Shown: positions 34,861 through 45,780, numbered from the stretch's first letter. The stretch: 64,000 nucleotides of DNA from JAXLWB01 sp046328715 (GCA_046328715.1 JAXLWB010000026.1:62001-126000), one strand, 5' to 3'. Program-made: numbers and translations. The notes: generated from the sequence alone by a model not told the origin.

Positions 34861-37716
34861 ATGAAGTTACGATCTTTGTTGCGTAGACAGCCAACCATTC
34901 TGCTCCTCTATACCGTTCTGGCGTTGCTGCTGAGTTGGCCGCTGATCGCAAAGATCACCACCCACGTACCCGGTGTTGCCCAGTGGGCGTTTGATGAATC
35001 CACTTTTCTCTGGAATATTTGGTACCTCAAACACTCGCTGGTTGACACGCTAAGCAACCCGCTACACAGCGACCTGATCTGGTACCCCCTTGGCATCGAC
35101 CTTGTTCTCTATACCTACAATTTCTTCCATGCCCTGCTTGCCTTCCCGCTGGCGCTGGCGGTCAATATTCCTTTCTCCAACAATCTGGCATTGCTACTTA
35201 GCACCGTATTGAGTGGCTACGGCACATTTTTGCTCATTCGTTACTTATTAAATAGCGAATTACGAGTTACGAGTTACGAAGAAAACCGCCACCTTGCCAG
35301 TCTGGCTGCTTTTGCTGCTGGCATTGTCTACGCTTTCGCCAGCAATCGAGCCATTTACGCTACGCTGGGCCACTACAACTTTGTCACGACGCAGTGGATC
35401 CCATTCTACGTTTTGATGCTCTTGCGAGCACTCGACGCTAACCTCACAGCGAAAAAACGACGCAGCTCAGCTTTGCTGGCAGGCATCTTCTTCGCCTTCA
35501 GTGGCTTGGCCGAGATGACGACTGCGCTGTTTTTGGCATTATTTACACTGCTTGTGATGGTGGTTTACCTTCCAAAATTATTCAACCGCAATCTGCGCTC
35601 CAAAGAGATACCCGCCGCAATCTACAATCACCCAATCTCCAATCTCTTTCTCATTGGCCTCGTCGCCTTCTTGCTCTGGTCGCCCGTTCTGCTGCCGGTT
35701 TTGCGTCAGTTGGGCAGTGAAGACTTTTCCGTCAAAGGCTGGGGTGAAACGATCCCGCTCAGCAGCGATCTGTTCGGCTGGTTTACCCCCACGGTGTTGC
35801 ATCCGATCTTCGGAAGCGACCTTGTGACCGAGTTGACAAGGGTCAAGGTGCGGGCGATTGATCCCGATGGCAGTGGGTTTCGCGATATCAATACTGTCTT
35901 TCTCGGCTGGGTGACCTTGGGCCTGGCACTGATTGGCGCAATTGCCTACCGACGCAAAGTTCGCCTCTGGAGTTGGACGGCGCTGATCTTTGGCATTTTC
36001 ACGCTGGGCCCGTTTTTGCAACTCAACGGTCAATATCGCTTCAATTTCGATGGCGAAGAAGTTACCTTCCCGCTTCCCTTCCTCCTACTCCATTATTTGC
36101 CAATCATCAAAGCCAACCGTGCCCCTAATCGCAACAGTTTGTTGTTGATGTTGGTGCTGGCGGTGCTGGTGGGGTATGGGCTGTTTTGGCTGATGCGGAG
36201 ATTGAGAGATTGGGAGATTAGGAGATTGGGTAAATTCAAATCTCCTAATCTCTTAATCTCTCAATCTCTAATCTCATCCGTCCTTGCTTTTTTTCTCCTT
36301 TTCGAGCACTTGGCACTGCCCTTGCCGCTCTCCGATGCCCGGATTCCAGCACTCTATCAGCAGATTGCAGACGATCCAAGGCCGGTGAGTGTTCTCCAAT
36401 TACCACTTGGCTGGCGCGATAGTTTCGAGGTTTTGGGACCAGAGGAAACGCTGCTGCAATATTATCAGAGCGCGCATGGCAAGGCGATGCTTGGCGGCAA
36501 TACCAGCCGTGCGCCTGCGTTTAAGCTTGACTATTTCCGTCGGCTGCCCTTCTTCCAGGCACTCACTCAGATTGAGTTTGGTCATCCAGTCGCCCAAGAG
36601 GTATTGGATGCTGCACGCGCCGAAGCAGCACAACTCGTGCAGCTTTACAATCTCGGCTACGTGATTCTCTATCCGCCAATTCCCGACCGCAAACCATATG
36701 AGGACAATTGGCAAGCGTCATGGGACTTCGTCAAACAAACGTTGCCTTTGGAGCCGCAGCCTTTCTGGGCTGAAGAGGGCATTGAAGCCTATCGAGTACA
36801 GATCCCAGCGCGTAGCGACGAGATGAAGTTGGATCTAGGCACATCCGGCAACTTTCCCTACCTGGGTGAAGGCTGGGACAGCGCGGCGAGCGATACGATC
36901 TATGATCAAAGCGCGCTCTGGGCGACGGCAACCACCAGTCGTTTCTTCCTTCCGATGGGACAAATCGACCCTGATATCGACTACCAGGTTTCACTGCGCC
37001 TTCATCCCTTTGCCTATCCTGGTGCAGCGTATCAAAGTGCGACGTTGCTCGTCAATGGGGAGCGTTTTTCATCCCAACCCCTAGTAGACGGTTGGCAAAC
37101 TCTAACCTGGAGCGTACCTGGCAGACTTTGGAGCGATGGCCTAAATCGGCTTGAGATCGATTGGGCACAGGTAGCCAGCCCACGCCAAGTGCTGGGTGAC
37201 AGTCGCACGATCGGTACGACTGGAGTTACATTGCCTATCGATGTTGAGGTGAATGCCTTTTCAGAAGGTGCATTTATTGCCTTGTACGACGAAACCGGGA
37301 CACAGATCGATGGCTCGGCTGGGCGAGCAGGGGTGAATGTGACGGTGCTTGATCCTGCATCGGGCGCAATCGTGGCCAAGAAGGGCTTTGATACAACCGC
37401 CAATCAGTTTGAAAGCCAGGCATTGGTCGATTTTCTCCAGCAGATTACGCCAGGTTTCCCGGTAATCGTGGCCAGCAGGGGCAACGCGACAAACTTTCTA
37501 ACCCTCGACGCAATTGAAGCGCTGCGCACGCTTGGCACCGACGTCACCGAGGATAAGCTAAAGGGGCAGTTTTTTGCGATTCTTGGTGTCAAGGGGACAC
37601 AGCCAGGTAGCGCCCAGCTTGAAGTCGGCCATCAAGGGGCTTACCTGAGCCTCTCGCTCAATCGAGATCGACGGACATTAGCGGCTGCAGTCGATTGGGT
37701 AGTAGTGACAAAATGA
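34861..37716 (+). CDS. large membrane protein, glycosyltransferase-like, with C-terminal ILEI/FAM3-like domain
   Basis: 951 residues. About 11-13 transmembrane helices fill residues ~15-490, in the style of GT-C glycosyltransferases (a DES motif after helix 1: WAFDESTFLWNIWYLK). A soluble beta-rich region follows (~640-800). The last ~135 residues (VNVTVLDPASGAIVAKKGFD, then VDFLQQITPGFPVIVASRG, then LGVKGTQPGS) match the layout of the ILEI/PANDER (FAM3) domain of secreted eukaryotic signalling proteins. Three low-complexity stretches look like intergenic repeats fixed in frame (DNA ~35258-35285, ~35605-35650 and 36197-36276). It probably attaches or transfers sugar outside the membrane; the acceptor is unknown. 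Confidence 0.75.
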   Translation: MKLRSLLRRQPTILLLYTVLALLLSWPLIAKITTHVPGVAQWAFDESTFLWNIWYLKHSLVDTLSNPLHSDLIWYPLGIDLVLYTYNFFHALLAFPLALAVNIPFSNNLALLLSTVLSGYGTFLLIRYLLNSELRVTSYEENRHLASLAAFAAGIVYAFASNRAIYATLGHYNFVTTQWIPFYVLMLLRALDANLTAKKRRSSALLAGIFFAFSGLAEMTTALFLALFTLLVMVVYLPKLFNRNLRSKEIPAAIYNHPISNLFLIGLVAFLLWSPVLLPVLRQLGSEDFSVKGWGETIPLSSDLFGWFTPTVLHPIFGSDLVTELTRVKVRAIDPDGSGFRDINTVFLGWVTLGLALIGAIAYRRKVRLWSWTALIFGIFTLGPFLQLNGQYRFNFDGEEVTFPLPFLLLHYLPIIKANRAPNRNSLLLMLVLAVLVGYGLFWLMRRLRDWEIRRLGKFKSPNLLISQSLISSVLAFFLLFEHLALPLPLSDARIPALYQQIADDPRPVSVLQLPLGWRDSFEVLGPEETLLQYYQSAHGKAMLGGNTSRAPAFKLDYFRRLPFFQALTQIEFGHPVAQEVLDAARAEAAQLVQLYNLGYVILYPPIPDRKPYEDNWQASWDFVKQTLPLEPQPFWAEEGIEAYRVQIPARSDEMKLDLGTSGNFPYLGEGWDSAASDTIYDQSALWATATTSRFFLPMGQIDPDIDYQVSLRLHPFAYPGAAYQSATLLVNGERFSSQPLVDGWQTLTWSVPGRLWSDGLNRLEIDWAQVASPRQVLGDSRTIGTTGVTLPIDVEVNAFSEGAFIALYDETGTQIDGSAGRAGVNVTVLDPASGAIVAKKGFDTTANQFESQALVDFLQQITPGFPVIVASRGNATNFLTLDAIEALRTLGTDVTEDKLKGQFFAILGVKGTQPGSAQLEVGHQGAYLSLSLNRDRRTLAAAVDWVVVTK

Positions 37717-37723
37717 AGAAATG

Positions 37724-37766
37724 AAGGGGTGACAAGATTCTTACCTTGTCATCTTAGCACCCCTTG
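37724..37766. terminator. hairpin between convergent genes
   Basis: AAGGGGTGACAAG pairs with CTTGTCATCTTAGCACCCCTT with a small bulge. It overlaps the stop of the minus-strand glycosyltransferase gene and lies just after the + strand gene; probably bidirectional. Confidence 0.6.
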
Positions 37767-38529
37767 TGGCTTCCCAATGACTATAGACAGTATCAAACTT
37801 GCTCCAAGGCAGGCTGGAGGTACGTAGACGGAAAAGGGTATAAAGGGCTTTATAGATTTCACGTTTGCTGATCTTGCTGGTGCCTTCAGTGCGGTTGATA
37901 TAGAAGATCGGCACCTCAGTACACAGAAAGCCAGCACGTTGACATCGGTAGGCCATTTCAATCAAGAAGCTATAGCCACTGCTAAAGATCGAATCGAGTT
38001 CGATCGTCTCTAAAACAGTACGGCGATAGCACCGAAAGCCGGCTGTACAATCGTGAATCGTGATACGTAGAAAGAGTCGTGCCAGTGAGTTGGCACCATA
38101 GCTAAGTATGCGCAAACCTAGTCCGCGACCTGCCATGCCGCCGCCTTGTACATAGCGGCTGCCAACGACCAAGTCGTAGCCGCTTTCAGCCTTATCAATC
38201 AAGGAGGGCAAACTGGCCGGATCGTGACTAAAATCGGCGTCCATCGTGCAGAGATATTGGTAGCCACGTTCCAGCCCACAGTGGAAACCAGCGATATAGG
38301 CGGTACCCAGGCCGAGCTTGCCAGCACGATGAAGCACACTCACCCCGCCGTCGCGGCTAGCCAAGTGATCAGCAATTTCACCTGTGCCGTCAGGTGAACA
38401 ATCATCCACAACCAAAACGTGGATATCGTTGGGCAACGAACGAAGTTGCGTCACGAGACGCTCCAAATTCTCACGTTCGTTGTAAGTGGGTACAATGACT
38501 AAGGCTTGACCGCTCCACGATGTTGTCAT
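37741..38529 (-). CDS. polyprenyl-phosphate sugar transferase, GT2 (dolichol-phosphate mannosyltransferase-like)
   Basis: 262 residues. GT2 signature IVPTYNERENLERL at the N-terminus, VVDDCSPDGTGEIA and the metal-binding TMDADFSHD (DxD). DPM1-like enzymes make polyprenyl-phosphate-mannose or -glucose, the donor for GT-C glycosyltransferases on the outer face of the membrane. There is no C-terminal membrane domain, so it is the soluble DPM1 subtype. Its neighbours are two GT-C-like membrane proteins, which would be natural users of its product. It is convergent with one and divergent (79 bp) from the other. Confidence 0.88.
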   Translation of the reverse strand: MTTSWSGQALVIVPTYNERENLERLVTQLRSLPNDIHVLVVDDCSPDGTGEIADHLASRDGGVSVLHRAGKLGLGTAYIAGFHCGLERGYQYLCTMDADFSHDPASLPSLIDKAESGYDLVVGSRYVQGGGMAGRGLGLRILSYGANSLARLFLRITIHDCTAGFRCYRRTVLETIELDSIFSSGYSFLIEMAYRCQRAGFLCTEVPIFYINRTEGTSKISKREIYKALYTLFRLRTSSLPWSKFDTVYSHWEATRGAKMTR

Positions 38530-38607
38530 AAGGCGATATTATACAAGATTAAAACACCTGGTACACCATTTGAACTATCCTGAACTGATTTATTCAACGA
38601 TACCGTA

Positions 38608-40593
<1,986 letters not shown>

Positions 40594-40612
40594 GAGTGTC
40601 GTTCTAAAATAT

Positions 40613-40648
40613 AATGAATGGCGAGCGATTTGTCGCTCGCCATTCATT
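40613..40648. terminator. bidirectional terminator
   Basis: AATGAATGGCGAGCGA (40613-40628) pairs perfectly with TCGCTCGCCATTCATT (40633-40648), loop TTTG. It lies between the convergent DUF2723 and gyrB genes. Confidence 0.85.
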
Positions 40649-40658
40649 GGCAATCCTT

Positions 40659-42605
40659 CTAAATATCCAATTTCGCCTGATTGGCATGGGTGGTGATAAA
40701 GCGACGACGTGGAGCGACTTCGTTGCCCATCAGCATGTCAAAGGTACGGTCGGCTTCGGCAGCATCTTCGACGCTGACCAGTTTGATGGTACGGTTCTCC
40801 GGGTTCATCGTGGTTTCCCAGAGTTGCTCGTCATTCATTTCACCCAGACCCTTGTAGCGCTGCTCGATCTTGACGTTTTCTTCACCCAGTTTCTTCTTCA
40901 TCTCTTCCAGCGCCTTGTCGTCAAAGACATATTCTTGTGACTTCTTGGCTTTGCCATTTTCCTGGCGGGTCGTTCCCACCCGATAGAGCGGCGGTTGGGC
41001 AATGAAAAGATGGCCATTGGCAACCATCGGCTCCATATAGCGGAAGAAGAAGGTCAGCAGCAGCGTGCGAATGTGGCTTCCATCGACGTCAGCGTCAGTC
41101 ATCAGGAAGATGCGGTGATAGCGCAACCCGCTGAGATCAAAACTTTCGCCGATGTTGGTGCCTAGGGCGGTGATCAACGCCTGAATCTCTTTATTGGCAA
41201 GCGCCTTGTCCAAGCTTGTCTTTTCAATATTGAGGATCTTGCCACGCAAGGGCAGAATCGCCTGGAAGCGTCGGTCACGCCCTTGCTTGGCGGTACCGCC
41301 AGCGCTGTCACCTTCGACGATATAGATTTCGCATTCCTTGGGGTCACGGCTCGAACAATCGGCCAGTTTGCCCGGCAGGGTCATACTTTCAAGTGCGCTC
41401 TTGCGATAGACCAGGTCACGGGCGGCTTTGGCGGCTTCGCGAGCACGCAGAGCAGTACGACACTTTTCAAAGATCGCCTTGGCGTCCTTGGGGCTCTCCT
41501 CCAACCACTTGCCCATCGCTTCGGCAATTGCACTTTCCACATGGTAACGAACTTCGTTGTTGAGCAGCTTGAGCTTATTCTGGCCTTCAAATTGCGGCTC
41601 GACCACTTTGACGGAGACAATCGCCGTCATCCCTTGGCGAGTATCTTCGCCTGTGAAGTTCTCATCCTTGTCCTTAAACCAGCCTTGCTTACGGCCATAA
41701 TCGTTGATCAACCGCGTAACCGCTGTGCGCAGACCGGTCAAGTGACTGCCGCCATCGGGCGTATTGATGGTGTTGGCGAAGGCAAAGACCGAATCGGAGT
41801 AACTGTCGGTATATTGAATGGCGGCTTCAACGTGCGTCGTCTCCACATCCAAATCTACGTAGATCGGCTGATGGAGTACTTCACGATTCTTGTTGAGATA
41901 CTGCACAAAGGACTTCACGCCACCTTCAAAATGAAAGTTCATCTCGCGTGGTTCTTCGGGTCGCTCGTCGATGAAACAGAAGTCGATGCCACGAGTCAAA
42001 AAGGCCATCTCGCGGAACCGAGTCACCAGCGTGTCCCAATTGTACTCAAGCACTTGAAAAATGGTATCGTCGCGCAAGAAGGTCTGTGTTGTACCTGTAT
42101 TACCAGCTTCGCAGGTGCCGACCACATCAACGCCAGACACTGGAACACCGCGCTCAAAACGCTGGCGATAGACCTTACCACCACGGCGAACCTTTGTCTC
42201 CATCCAAGTGCTCAGTGCATTGACCGCGCTGACACCGACGCCATGCAGACCGCCGGAGACCTTGTAACCGCCGCCGCCGAATTTACCACCAGCGTGCAAC
42301 TTGGTCATTACCACGGTGACAGCTGGCATCCCCGTCTGCTTCTGAATATCCACCGGGATACCTGCGCCATTGTCCTCGACCGAGACACTCTCGTCTTTAT
42401 GGATTGTCACCTTAATACGGTCACAACGTCCCTGCATCGCCTCGTCGATTGAATTATCGACGACTTCGTAGACCATGTGGTGCAAAGCTTTGGCATCAGT
42501 GCCGCCAATGTACATACCGGGGCGGCGGCGCACAGCCTCCAAACCTTCCAACACCTGAATTTGATCGGCTCCATAGCCAACTGTTTTGTCTAGTTCATTC
42601 GCCAT
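40659..42605 (-). CDS. gyrB: DNA gyrase subunit B
   Basis: 648 residues, the typical bacterial length. With GyrA it introduces negative supercoils. The GHKL ATPase shows VDNSIDEAM, DNGAGIPV and GGLHGVGVS; the transducer follows; the TOPRIM domain has EGDSAGG and DADVDG. The C-terminus ends in TTHANQAKLDI, as in GyrB rather than ParE. It is preceded on the same strand by a membrane protein gene with a 22 bp gap, so the two probably share a transcript. GyrA is not in the window. Confidence 0.95.
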   Translation of the reverse strand: MANELDKTVGYGADQIQVLEGLEAVRRRPGMYIGGTDAKALHHMVYEVVDNSIDEAMQGRCDRIKVTIHKDESVSVEDNGAGIPVDIQKQTGMPAVTVVMTKLHAGGKFGGGGYKVSGGLHGVGVSAVNALSTWMETKVRRGGKVYRQRFERGVPVSGVDVVGTCEAGNTGTTQTFLRDDTIFQVLEYNWDTLVTRFREMAFLTRGIDFCFIDERPEEPREMNFHFEGGVKSFVQYLNKNREVLHQPIYVDLDVETTHVEAAIQYTDSYSDSVFAFANTINTPDGGSHLTGLRTAVTRLINDYGRKQGWFKDKDENFTGEDTRQGMTAIVSVKVVEPQFEGQNKLKLLNNEVRYHVESAIAEAMGKWLEESPKDAKAIFEKCRTALRAREAAKAARDLVYRKSALESMTLPGKLADCSSRDPKECEIYIVEGDSAGGTAKQGRDRRFQAILPLRGKILNIEKTSLDKALANKEIQALITALGTNIGESFDLSGLRYHRIFLMTDADVDGSHIRTLLLTFFFRYMEPMVANGHLFIAQPPLYRVGTTRQENGKAKKSQEYVFDDKALEEMKKKLGEENVKIEQRYKGLGEMNDEQLWETTMNPENRTIKLVSVEDAAEADRTFDMLMGNEVAPRRRFITTHANQAKLDI

Positions 42606-42627
42606 GTCTTACCTCAAGTTACAGTTC

Positions 42628-43599
42628 CTAAATTTCAAACTCACCCGTCACCTGTTTGCCTTCTACCAACAGGATACGGGAACGATAGAAGATGAGCAGT
42701 GCCATCGCCAACCCTGTGCCAATGAAGGCATTGAGCAGGATAGCGGCAATCAAACCAATCGGGGGCTGGAATGTTGTGAGATCGACCAACAAAATCGAAA
42801 AGCCCACCTCAATCAAGAGACTCACCAATACAAAGCCCAATACCGACCAAAAGTTATGCTGTACAAGTCGTAAGCTCTGCCGAATGGCAGCCGAAATGGA
42901 AAGGTCATCCATAATGATGGCTGCCACCATAAAGTAAAGATAGATAAAAACCAGAAGATCGAGCCCGCTCCCAATCGCGGTAAAACCGAGCAGCATACCT
43001 GGCAAAATCAACATCAACAGACTTGCAATAATGCTCAATGGAATAATAAGTGCAATCAATGCCACCATGCCGAGGGTTACAAAAATTAGGATTCGGCCCC
43101 AGTGCCGAAACGTATTAACAATAAAGGTACCCATTGAAACCGGCTTGGCTGCCCCACCAATCGGCAACGAGCGTGCCAACAACGATAGATAGAGAACGCC
43201 GATCCATAAACCGATTACGGTTAACCCAATCAACAAACCGATCATAGCGACGGGTGACTGGACTTGGATAATGTTGCCTACCGTACCTTGTTCGGTAATC
43301 GGCAAGATCGTTGGCACATGAAACAGTCGTTGCGAGGCTAGAGCATAGAAGAGATTAGTATTCTTGCCTAAGGCGGCCATCTGTTCTGCTGCTGATTCCA
43401 CAACCGAGCTAAAATCAGCAGGCAATTCAGTCTGCTTACTGAGGCCTAAATACCAAGTGGCAAAATTCTGCATCAAAACTTCAATACTCAGCCTAGGTCC
43501 CAACCAAAAGAAGAGATCGAGCAATAGCGGAACAAGCAGCAGATCCAGCCTGCGCGCCAAAAAACGATACCCAGCCGAAAGACTATCAATCACTCGCAT
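42628..43599 (-). CDS. uncharacterised multi-pass membrane protein
   Basis: 323 residues with about six to seven hydrophobic helices; no recognised domain. It has long runs such as IALIIPLSIIASLLMLILPG and the closing helices after IGLIAAILLNAF. It starts with MRVIDSLSAGYRFLARRLDL and ends LLVEGKQVTGEFEI. It is upstream of gyrB (22 bp) and divergent from murA. The topology resembles Yip1/DUF975-like integral membrane families, but the sequence does not decide this. Confidence 0.7.
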   Translation of the reverse strand: MRVIDSLSAGYRFLARRLDLLLVPLLLDLFFWLGPRLSIEVLMQNFATWYLGLSKQTELPADFSSVVESAAEQMAALGKNTNLFYALASQRLFHVPTILPITEQGTVGNIIQVQSPVAMIGLLIGLTVIGLWIGVLYLSLLARSLPIGGAAKPVSMGTFIVNTFRHWGRILIFVTLGMVALIALIIPLSIIASLLMLILPGMLLGFTAIGSGLDLLVFIYLYFMVAAIIMDDLSISAAIRQSLRLVQHNFWSVLGFVLVSLLIEVGFSILLVDLTTFQPPIGLIAAILLNAFIGTGLAMALLIFYRSRILLVEGKQVTGEFEI

Positions 43600-43946
43600 A
43601 ATCTATGGAATTTTACCACAGATATTGAAAAAATTGAAGTTTCTGGAACATCCGTTCGCGTTAGTGAGAGTAGTGAATTGCGAATTGTGCGTTGCGGATA
43701 AACTCACCACTTGTCACTCGTCACCCGCTTCGGTTTCATCGTTAGACAGTCTGAATTTTGTCCAACAATCTGATTGCCCGTTATGCTAAATGTAAGCGAC
43801 AAGCAATAGATTAGTGAAGAGTTAAAAAAGGAACAAAATGGCTGCGTTGCAGCAGGAGAAAGTAACGCGCTGCTACTCTGCAACTTTTCAACTCTGTCAC
43901 CTGCAACTTTGCAACCTGCAACTCTTATCCAAAGGACTTTACACAC
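43600..43946. other. intergenic region between divergent genes
   Basis: Contains the promoters of murA (+) and of the membrane protein (-). GTTGCA-rich direct repeats (TGCAACTTTGCAACCTGCAAC near 43902-43922) are close to the murA start. No gene or clear promoter pair was seen. Confidence 0.45.
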
Positions 43947-45260
43947 ATGGCTTCTTTCGTCATCGAAGGAGGAAACCCGATTCGGGGCTCAATTCGACCG
44001 ATCGGGAACAAAAATGCAGCGCTGCCGCTGCTCTCCGCTTGCCTGCTCACAGATGAGCCGGTGACTTTGCATAATTTGCCGCTGATTGGCGATGTACAAA
44101 CGCTACTCAAAATCCTGGCACAACTCGGCGTGGAAATCAATCTGCACGGCAACAGTGCCACACTTTGTGCGCGCCAGGTACGCTCAGCGACGCCGGATGC
44201 GCGCCTCTTTGGCCAAATCCGTGGCGGCCTCACCTTGATGGGACCGCTACTTGCTCGTTTTCATCACTTTGCAGTGGATACCGCCGCTGGCGGCGATGAC
44301 ATCGGTCGCCGCCGCATCGATACACACTTGCAGGTCTTTGATGCAATGGGAGCCACTTTCAAGAGCAACGGCAAGTTTGAATTGCGCAGCGAAGGCCGTC
44401 TGCGTGGGCGTGACATCTTGATGGACGAAGCCTCTGTGACTGCCACGGAAAACGGGGTGATGGCCGCAGCGCTGGCAAAGGGCACCACTATCCTGCGCAA
44501 TGCAGCCAGTGAGCCCCACGTCCAGGATGTCTGCAATCTACTGGTCAAAATGGGCTGCAAAATCGATGGCATCGGCAGCAACATGTTGACCATTCAAGGT
44601 GTGGATCAACTGCGAGGTGCAGAATTCACCGTTGGACCCGATTTTGTCGAGATCGGCAGCTTTATCGGGTTGGGAGCAATTACCAAGGGTGAAGTGCGCA
44701 TTCAAGGGGTTGTGCCCGAACATCTGCGTATGATGCAGGTTGTTTTTGGCGATCGCCTGGGGGTTCGTATGCATTTGGAGCATGACCCTGCTGCGGAAGA
44801 AGCGCTCGCCCACACGCTGGTCGTCGAAGCCGAGCAGGATCTCTCAATCAAGCCCGACTTTGGCGGCGCTGTGCCTAAGATTGACGACGCCCCCTGGCCT
44901 GCCTTCCCACCCGACGTGATGAGTATCGCCGTCGTCACGGCAACACAGTCCAAAGGCACGGTAGTGATCCACGAAAAGATGTACGAGAGCCGACTGTACT
45001 TTGTGGATAAGCTGATTGCGATGGGGGCACAGATTATTTTGTGCGATCCTCACCGCGCTGTAATTGTGGGTCCTCGCAAACTGGTTGGCGCGCCGGTCAG
45101 CAGCCCTGACATCCGCGCCGGCATGGCGCTTGTCCTCGCTGCCCTCGCCGCCGAAGGCAAAACCACCATCGGCAACGTCGAGCAGATTGACCGCGGCTAC
45201 GAGAAGATTGATGAGAAGCTGCGGACGTTGGGGGCGAAGATTGAACGGGTGTCAAACTAA
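43947..45260 (+). CDS. murA: UDP-N-acetylglucosamine 1-carboxyvinyltransferase
   Basis: 437 residues. First committed step of peptidoglycan synthesis: transfer of enolpyruvate from phosphoenolpyruvate to UDP-GlcNAc. The opening IEGGNPIRGSIRPIGNKNAA contains the KN catalytic pair. In the active-site loop, where E. coli has GGCTIG with Cys115, this protein has G115-G116-D117-D118-I-G, so the Cys is Asp. Cys-to-Asp MurA (mycobacteria, chlamydia) is active but resistant to fosfomycin. The rest of the protein is complete. A terminator follows directly. Peptidoglycan synthesis is thus likely present. Confidence 0.92.
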   Translation: MASFVIEGGNPIRGSIRPIGNKNAALPLLSACLLTDEPVTLHNLPLIGDVQTLLKILAQLGVEINLHGNSATLCARQVRSATPDARLFGQIRGGLTLMGPLLARFHHFAVDTAAGGDDIGRRRIDTHLQVFDAMGATFKSNGKFELRSEGRLRGRDILMDEASVTATENGVMAAALAKGTTILRNAASEPHVQDVCNLLVKMGCKIDGIGSNMLTIQGVDQLRGAEFTVGPDFVEIGSFIGLGAITKGEVRIQGVVPEHLRMMQVVFGDRLGVRMHLEHDPAAEEALAHTLVVEAEQDLSIKPDFGGAVPKIDDAPWPAFPPDVMSIAVVTATQSKGTVVIHEKMYESRLYFVDKLIAMGAQIILCDPHRAVIVGPRKLVGAPVSSPDIRAGMALVLAALAAEGKTTIGNVEQIDRGYEKIDEKLRTLGAKIERVSN

Positions 45261-45262
45261 AA

Positions 45263-45307
45263 CAGTGCCTGGTAATTGGGTAGTTACCAGGCACTGAGCA
45301 ATTTTTT
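45263..45307. terminator. bidirectional terminator between murA and the Met-rich lipoprotein gene
   Basis: CAGTGCCTGGTAA (45263-45275) pairs perfectly with TTACCAGGCACTG (45284-45296), followed by a T-run at 45302-45307. Confidence 0.9.
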
Positions 45308-45326
45308 CCGTATTCTTCAAAGAATT

Positions 45327-45614
45327 TTAGGGCTTACTTCCGCTGGTCATAGTATCCGTCATCATCATGGTGTCAGTCATGGCGTGACCGTTGGTCATCA
45401 TTGTGTCCGTCATCATCATCGTGTCAGTCATTGCATGACCGTCTGTCATCATCGTATCCGTCATCATCATGGTGTCAGTCATGGCATGGTTGGCGTCCAT
45501 CGTTTGTTCTTTCATACCGTTGTCGCCGCTCATGGCGTGATCGGTCATCGGCATACAAGCAGCAATACTAAACAACAGAATGCCCGCAACGGCAAGGGTA
45601 AGTAGTCGTTTCAT
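45327..45614 (-). CDS. small Met-rich repeat lipoprotein
   Basis: 95 residues. Lipobox SIAAC (Cys20) predicts a membrane-anchored extracytoplasmic protein. After ~20 residues comes a tandem 17-residue repeat, AMTDTMMMTDTMMTDGH, repeated about 2.5 times, encoded by a 51-bp DNA repeat (45370-~45495). Met, Thr and Asp make up most of it, with a His per unit. It resembles no known family that I can name. Methionine- and histidine-rich repeats can bind copper or silver, but this is only a guess. The His-rich reverse-strand frame over it is a shadow. Confidence 0.7.
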   Translation of the reverse strand: MKRLLTLAVAGILLFSIAACMPMTDHAMSGDNGMKEQTMDANHAMTDTMMMTDTMMTDGHAMTDTMMMTDTMMTNGHAMTDTMMMTDTMTSGSKP

Positions 45615-45732
45615 GATTAAATTCTCACTTTTTTGGTTGTGAAGGTTGATTTAGGACAGACATCCAGAGGATAGCTGGGGCAGATTGTGAAGAGGTAACG
45701 AAGATATTACAAAAGAATGAACGACAAAATTA

Positions 45733-45780
45733 CACTCGTCATTGGTAATTGCGTAAGTACGCAATTACCAATGACGAGTG
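45733..45780. repeat. 48-bp near-perfect palindrome
   Basis: CACTCGTCATTGGTAATTGC continuing to 45755 pairs with 45758-45780 exactly over a 2-base centre (23-bp stem). It is between the minus-strand glycoside hydrolase gene and the lipoprotein gene. It may be a terminator for the hydrolase transcript or a regulatory hairpin. Confidence 0.85.

Noticed and set aside
45276..45605. His-rich + strand protein (HHRVSHGV... pattern)
   Set aside because: It is the mirror frame of the Met-rich repeat lipoprotein, which has a lipobox signal peptide and stands next to a terminator. The CAT codons on this strand produce the His.
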